Both the position numbers and the translations under genes were made by a program. The notes under the pieces were generated by a model. That model had not been told where the DNA came from, ran no database searches, and worked only from the letters and a program-made list of their open reading frames with translations. From NCBI GenBank assembly GCA_900467745.1, contig UBQW01000041.1:39108-103107 (forward strand): a stretch of DNA of 64,000 bases, given 5' to 3'. The stretch is from Hyphomicrobiales bacterium. GTDB lineage: Bacteria; Pseudomonadota; Alphaproteobacteria; Rhizobiales; Rhizobiaceae. The stretch's first letter is position 1; each line of letters starts with the position of its first letter. Below, one piece after another: positions 57,863 to 64,000 of the stretch.

Positions 57863-59968
57863 TCAGCCGGCGTGCAGGAAGCGGATCGCTTCGTCGCGGC
57901 GGAAGAGATAGAGCAGGGTGCGCACGGCGTTGCCCCTTTCGGACGTCAGGTCCGGATCACGCTCGATCAGATAGGCCGCATCCTTGCGGGCGATCTCCAG
58001 CAAATCGGCATGCGCCTCCAGGCTCGCAATCCTGAACCCCGGGGTTCCAGACTGCCGCGTTCCCAACAGCTCGCCTTCGCCGCGCAGCTTCAGATCCTCT
58101 TCGGCGATCCTGAAACCATCTTCCGTATCGCGCATGATCATGAGACGCGCGTGGCCGGTTTCGCCCAGCGGGCCACGATAAAGCAGGATGCAGGTGGAGG
58201 CCTCGTCGCCACGTCCGACGCGGCCGCGCAACTGATGGAGCTGTGCCAGACCGAAACGCTCGGCGTGCTCGATGACCATGATCGTCGCATCCGGCACGTC
58301 GACGCCCACCTCGACCACCGTGGTGGCGACGAGAAGGCGGATTTCGCCTGACTTGAACGCCATCATCACCGCGTCCTTCTCCGCACCGCTCATGCGGCCG
58401 TGGATGAGGCCGATGCCTGGGCCAAGGGCGGACACGAGCGTGGCGTGACGCTCTTCGACCGACATCAGGTCGCTCTCTTCGGATTCCTCGACCAGCGGGC
58501 AGATCCAGTAAGCCTTCTTGCCGTCGAGCAACGCCGCCTTCAGGCGCCCGACGATGTCGCCGATACGCTCGGTGGGGATGGTGATCGTCTGGATCGGCTT
58601 GCGGCCGGCGGGCTTCTCGGTGAGCTTCGACACGTCCATGTCGCCGAAGGCGGCAAGCACCAGCGTGCGCGGGATCGGCGTCGCGGTCATGACCAGCATG
58701 TGCGGGGTGATGCCCTTGGCGGTCAGGCGCAGGCGCTGGTGGACACCGAAGCGGTGCTGCTCGTCGACGACAGCCAGCATCAGGTTCTTGTAGTTGACAG
58801 TATCCTGGAACAGCGCGTGGGTGCCGATGACGATCTGGGCCTCGCCCGAAGCGATGCGCTCAAGGATTTCGTCGCGTTCCTTGCCCTTGGTGCGGCCGGT
58901 CAGCACCTCGATGCGGATGCCGGCGGCGGCCGTGTATTTGGCGATGGTCGCGTGATGCTGGCGGGCGAGGATTTCGGTCGGCGCCATCAGCACGGCCTGG
59001 CCGCCGCTCTCGATGACCGCAGCCATCGCCATCAGCGCCACCAGCGTCTTGCCGGAGCCGACATCGCCCTGCAGCAGGCGCAGCATGCGGTCGTCACCGG
59101 CCATATCCTTCAGGATCTGCGCGATAGCCTCGGTCTGACTACCCGTGGGCGAAAACGGCAGGGCTTCCAGAATCTGGCGGCCGAGATGGCCGGTGGCATG
59201 CACCGGCTGGCCGGCGACCTTGCGCAATCGTTGGCGCACCAGCGCCAGGGATAGCTGGCCGGCCAGGAATTCGTCATAGGCGAGGCGGCGGCGGGCCGGC
59301 GCCTGCGGGTCGATATCGGCGGGGTCGCGCGGCTCGTGCAGGCCGTGGAAGGCATCGGCGGTCGAGGGCAGGCCCTGCTTTTGGGCCAGCGCCGCATCGA
59401 TCCATTCGGGGAACTCAGGTGTCTTCGGCAGGGCAGCTTCGATGATCTTGCGCAGCGTCTTCGGCGAAAGCCCTGCCGTCAACGGGTAGATCGGCTCGAC
59501 CAGCGGCAGGTTCTCCGCTTCGCTGGCTTTGACGATGTAGTCAGGGTGCACCATCGAGGCGCGGCCGTTGAACCAGTCGACCTTGCCGCTGACTGTCACC
59601 TCTTCATCGAGAGGGAGCTGTTTCTCCAGCCATGTCGATTGCCCACGGAAGAAGACGAGTGTCAGCTCGCCGGTCTCGTCGTGCAGGAAGACGCGGTAGG
59701 GGACGTTGCTCTTCTTGTTCGGCGGCGGCTGGTGGCGGTCGACGTGGCCGGTGATGGTCACGATGGCGCCCTGCGGCGCGCGCGCGATGCCCGGCTGATT
59801 GCGCCGGTCGATCAGCGAGTGCGGCGCATGGAAGAGCAGGTCGACGACACGGCAATCCTCCGGCGTCTCGCGGCCGAAGAGCTTGGCGAGCAGTTCGGCG
59901 ATCTTCGGGCCGACGCCGGGCAGGCCGGAGACGGAGGAGAACAGCGGATCGAGAATGGCGGGGCGCAT
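57863..59968 (-). CDS. recG: ATP-dependent DNA helicase RecG
   Basis: 701 residues. Reverses stalled replication forks and branch-migrates Holliday junctions. N-terminal wedge domain (1-~170), Walker A GDVGSGKT (about 299-306), DEQH box DEQHRFG (about 396), TATPIPRT, and C-terminal helicase half with QLRGRVGRG. Start at ATG 59968 gives the typical RecG length; the frame extends to 60013. Divergent from sdhE with 91 bp between. Confidence 0.96.
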   Translation of the reverse strand: MRPAILDPLFSSVSGLPGVGPKIAELLAKLFGRETPEDCRVVDLLFHAPHSLIDRRNQPGIARAPQGAIVTITGHVDRHQPPPNKKSNVPYRVFLHDETGELTLVFFRGQSTWLEKQLPLDEEVTVSGKVDWFNGRASMVHPDYIVKASEAENLPLVEPIYPLTAGLSPKTLRKIIEAALPKTPEFPEWIDAALAQKQGLPSTADAFHGLHEPRDPADIDPQAPARRRLAYDEFLAGQLSLALVRQRLRKVAGQPVHATGHLGRQILEALPFSPTGSQTEAIAQILKDMAGDDRMLRLLQGDVGSGKTLVALMAMAAVIESGGQAVLMAPTEILARQHHATIAKYTAAAGIRIEVLTGRTKGKERDEILERIASGEAQIVIGTHALFQDTVNYKNLMLAVVDEQHRFGVHQRLRLTAKGITPHMLVMTATPIPRTLVLAAFGDMDVSKLTEKPAGRKPIQTITIPTERIGDIVGRLKAALLDGKKAYWICPLVEESEESDLMSVEERHATLVSALGPGIGLIHGRMSGAEKDAVMMAFKSGEIRLLVATTVVEVGVDVPDATIMVIEHAERFGLAQLHQLRGRVGRGDEASTCILLYRGPLGETGHARLMIMRDTEDGFRIAEEDLKLRGEGELLGTRQSGTPGFRIASLEAHADLLEIARKDAAYLIERDPDLTSERGNAVRTLLYLFRRDEAIRFLHAG

Positions 59969-60059
59969 GCCGGCAAAATGCGACGAACAATGCGTGCTTG
60001 GCAAGGCTGACAAGCCGCTTTCGAGGGTCTATAGAGGCGCATCAACAGGAAGCTATGCC

Positions 60060-60370
60060 ATGACAGGTGTCACACTCTCGAGCGCCGATCTCGATCCCCG
60101 CCGCCGCCGGATACTGTTCCGCTGCTGGCATCGCGGCATTCGCGAGATGGATCTGGTGTTCGGCCAGTTCGCCGAGCGCGAGATAGCAGGTCTCTCGGAT
60201 GAGGAACTCGACGAGTTCGAGACGATCATGGCGGAAGAGGATAATGATCTGGTGCGCTGGATCATGGGAACCTGGCCGACCCCTGAGCGTTTCCAGACAC
60301 CTATGTTTACGCGCCTGTGCGCCTACAAGCCTGATTTCGAATACCCCGCCGACAGCCTGCCCAGGAATGG

Positions 60371-60374
<4 letters not shown>
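60060..60374 (+). CDS. sdhE: Succinate dehydrogenase FAD assembly factor SdhE
   Basis: 104 residues. Helps attach FAD covalently to SdhA. RRRRILFRCWHRGIREMD contains the conserved RGxxE motif (RGIRE), and IMAEEDNDLVRWIMG is the second conserved block. ATG 60060 follows AACAGGAAG; the frame is open from 59799. Its stop overlaps the mfd start (ATGATG at 60371-60376), so the two are coupled. The recG / sdhE / mfd arrangement is common in alphaproteobacteria. Confidence 0.92.
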
Positions 60375-63874
<3,500 letters not shown>

Positions 63875-63894
63875 GACGGATCATCACTCTCCTC

Positions 63895-64000
63895 ATCCCG
63901 GCCTTGTGCCGGGATCCAGCAGGCCCAAGTCCTTGGGCCGAATGAGTCCTTTCGCCGCGCGGACGCGCGTCGGCTGGATTCCTGTGACAAGCACAGGAAT
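63895..64000. repeat. Palindromic intergenic repeat (RIME-like), cut by window end
   Basis: Three perfect hairpins in series after mfd: ATCCCGGC/GCCGGGAT (63895-63902 / 63908-63915), GGCCCAAG/CTTGGGCC (63922-63929 / 63932-63939) and ATTCCTGTG/CACAGGAAT (63978-63986 / 63992-64000). A mosaic of short palindromes with CCTGTG-ACAAG-CACAGG ends resembles the intergenic mosaic (RIME) elements of Rhizobium and Agrobacterium. The first hairpin could also terminate mfd. The element probably continues beyond the window. Confidence 0.6.

Overview
This window is a 64 kb stretch of high-GC chromosomal DNA that reads as a member of the Rhizobiaceae (Rhizobium, Agrobacterium or a close relative). That placement rests on protein resemblance: a Zur-linked znuB, an Usg-family protein, a DivJ/PleC/PdhS-type histidine kinase, B12 genes of the rhizobial type, the recG / sdhE / mfd neighbourhood, and a palindromic intergenic repeat at the right edge. 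Coding density is about 90 percent. I see no rRNA, tRNA, insertion sequence, prophage or CRISPR array, so this looks like core chromosome rather than an island.

Layout. 0-4 kb: end of the zinc importer operon (znuB-zur), a gamma-carbonic-anhydrase-like protein, an FAH-family hydrolase and dusA. 4-10.5 kb: a DyP-type peroxidase divergent from a lactate/sialate-type MFS carrier with a perfect 16 bp palindrome between them, a membrane diguanylate cyclase, a second MFS carrier and a DUF486 protein. 10.6-14.7 kb: the exported DUF1800/DUF1501 pair, then an SRPBCC-ArsR operon preceded by two identical operator-like repeats, and a YciA-type thioesterase. 14.9-21.2 kb: envelope genes (outer-membrane barrel, secreted Ntn-type amide hydrolase, membrane alpha/beta hydrolase, extensin-like protein) and several small proteins. 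21.4-26.4 kb: a YadGH-type ABC exporter and a two-component system divergent from a small periplasmic protein and a DUF347 membrane protein. 26.4-31.3 kb: membrane aspartic protease with DUF1289, cobS and cobT (divergent), dgkA with a Pho-box-like site upstream, and a cell-cycle-type histidine kinase.

31.4-34.7 kb: a DNA-transaction group (SNase-like nuclease overlapping an Fe-S uracil-DNA glycosylase, an Lrp regulator, an AlkD-like protein overlapping a beta-hydroxyacid dehydrogenase). 35-39 kb: ssuADCB for alkanesulfonate sulfur, without ssuE. 39-43.6 kb: GST, TPR-methyltransferase, Usg, and a polar amino-acid ABC importer that lacks its ATPase gene. 43.9-49.5 kb: a very Pro/Ala/Gln/Glu-rich OmpA protein, then moaA, a DMT exporter, mobA and mobB for molybdenum cofactor. 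49.6-52.3 kb: DUF971, a PPOX flavoprotein, a diguanylate cyclase and an AT-rich spacer with a small orphan ORF. 52.3-55.5 kb: class I (fumA) and class II (fumC) fumarases in tandem, separated by a clear terminator. 55.9-64 kb: an L,D-transpeptidase, recG, sdhE, mfd and the terminal palindromic repeat.

No obviously new defence or mobile system is present. The observations most worth testing are regulatory or modular: the twin GGCAAC-N6-GTTGCC sites of the SRPBCC-ArsR operon, the Pho-box-like site at dgkA, the DUF347/small-protein/two-component module, the palindrome between the DyP peroxidase and the MFS carrier, and the barrel plus amide-hydrolase pair.
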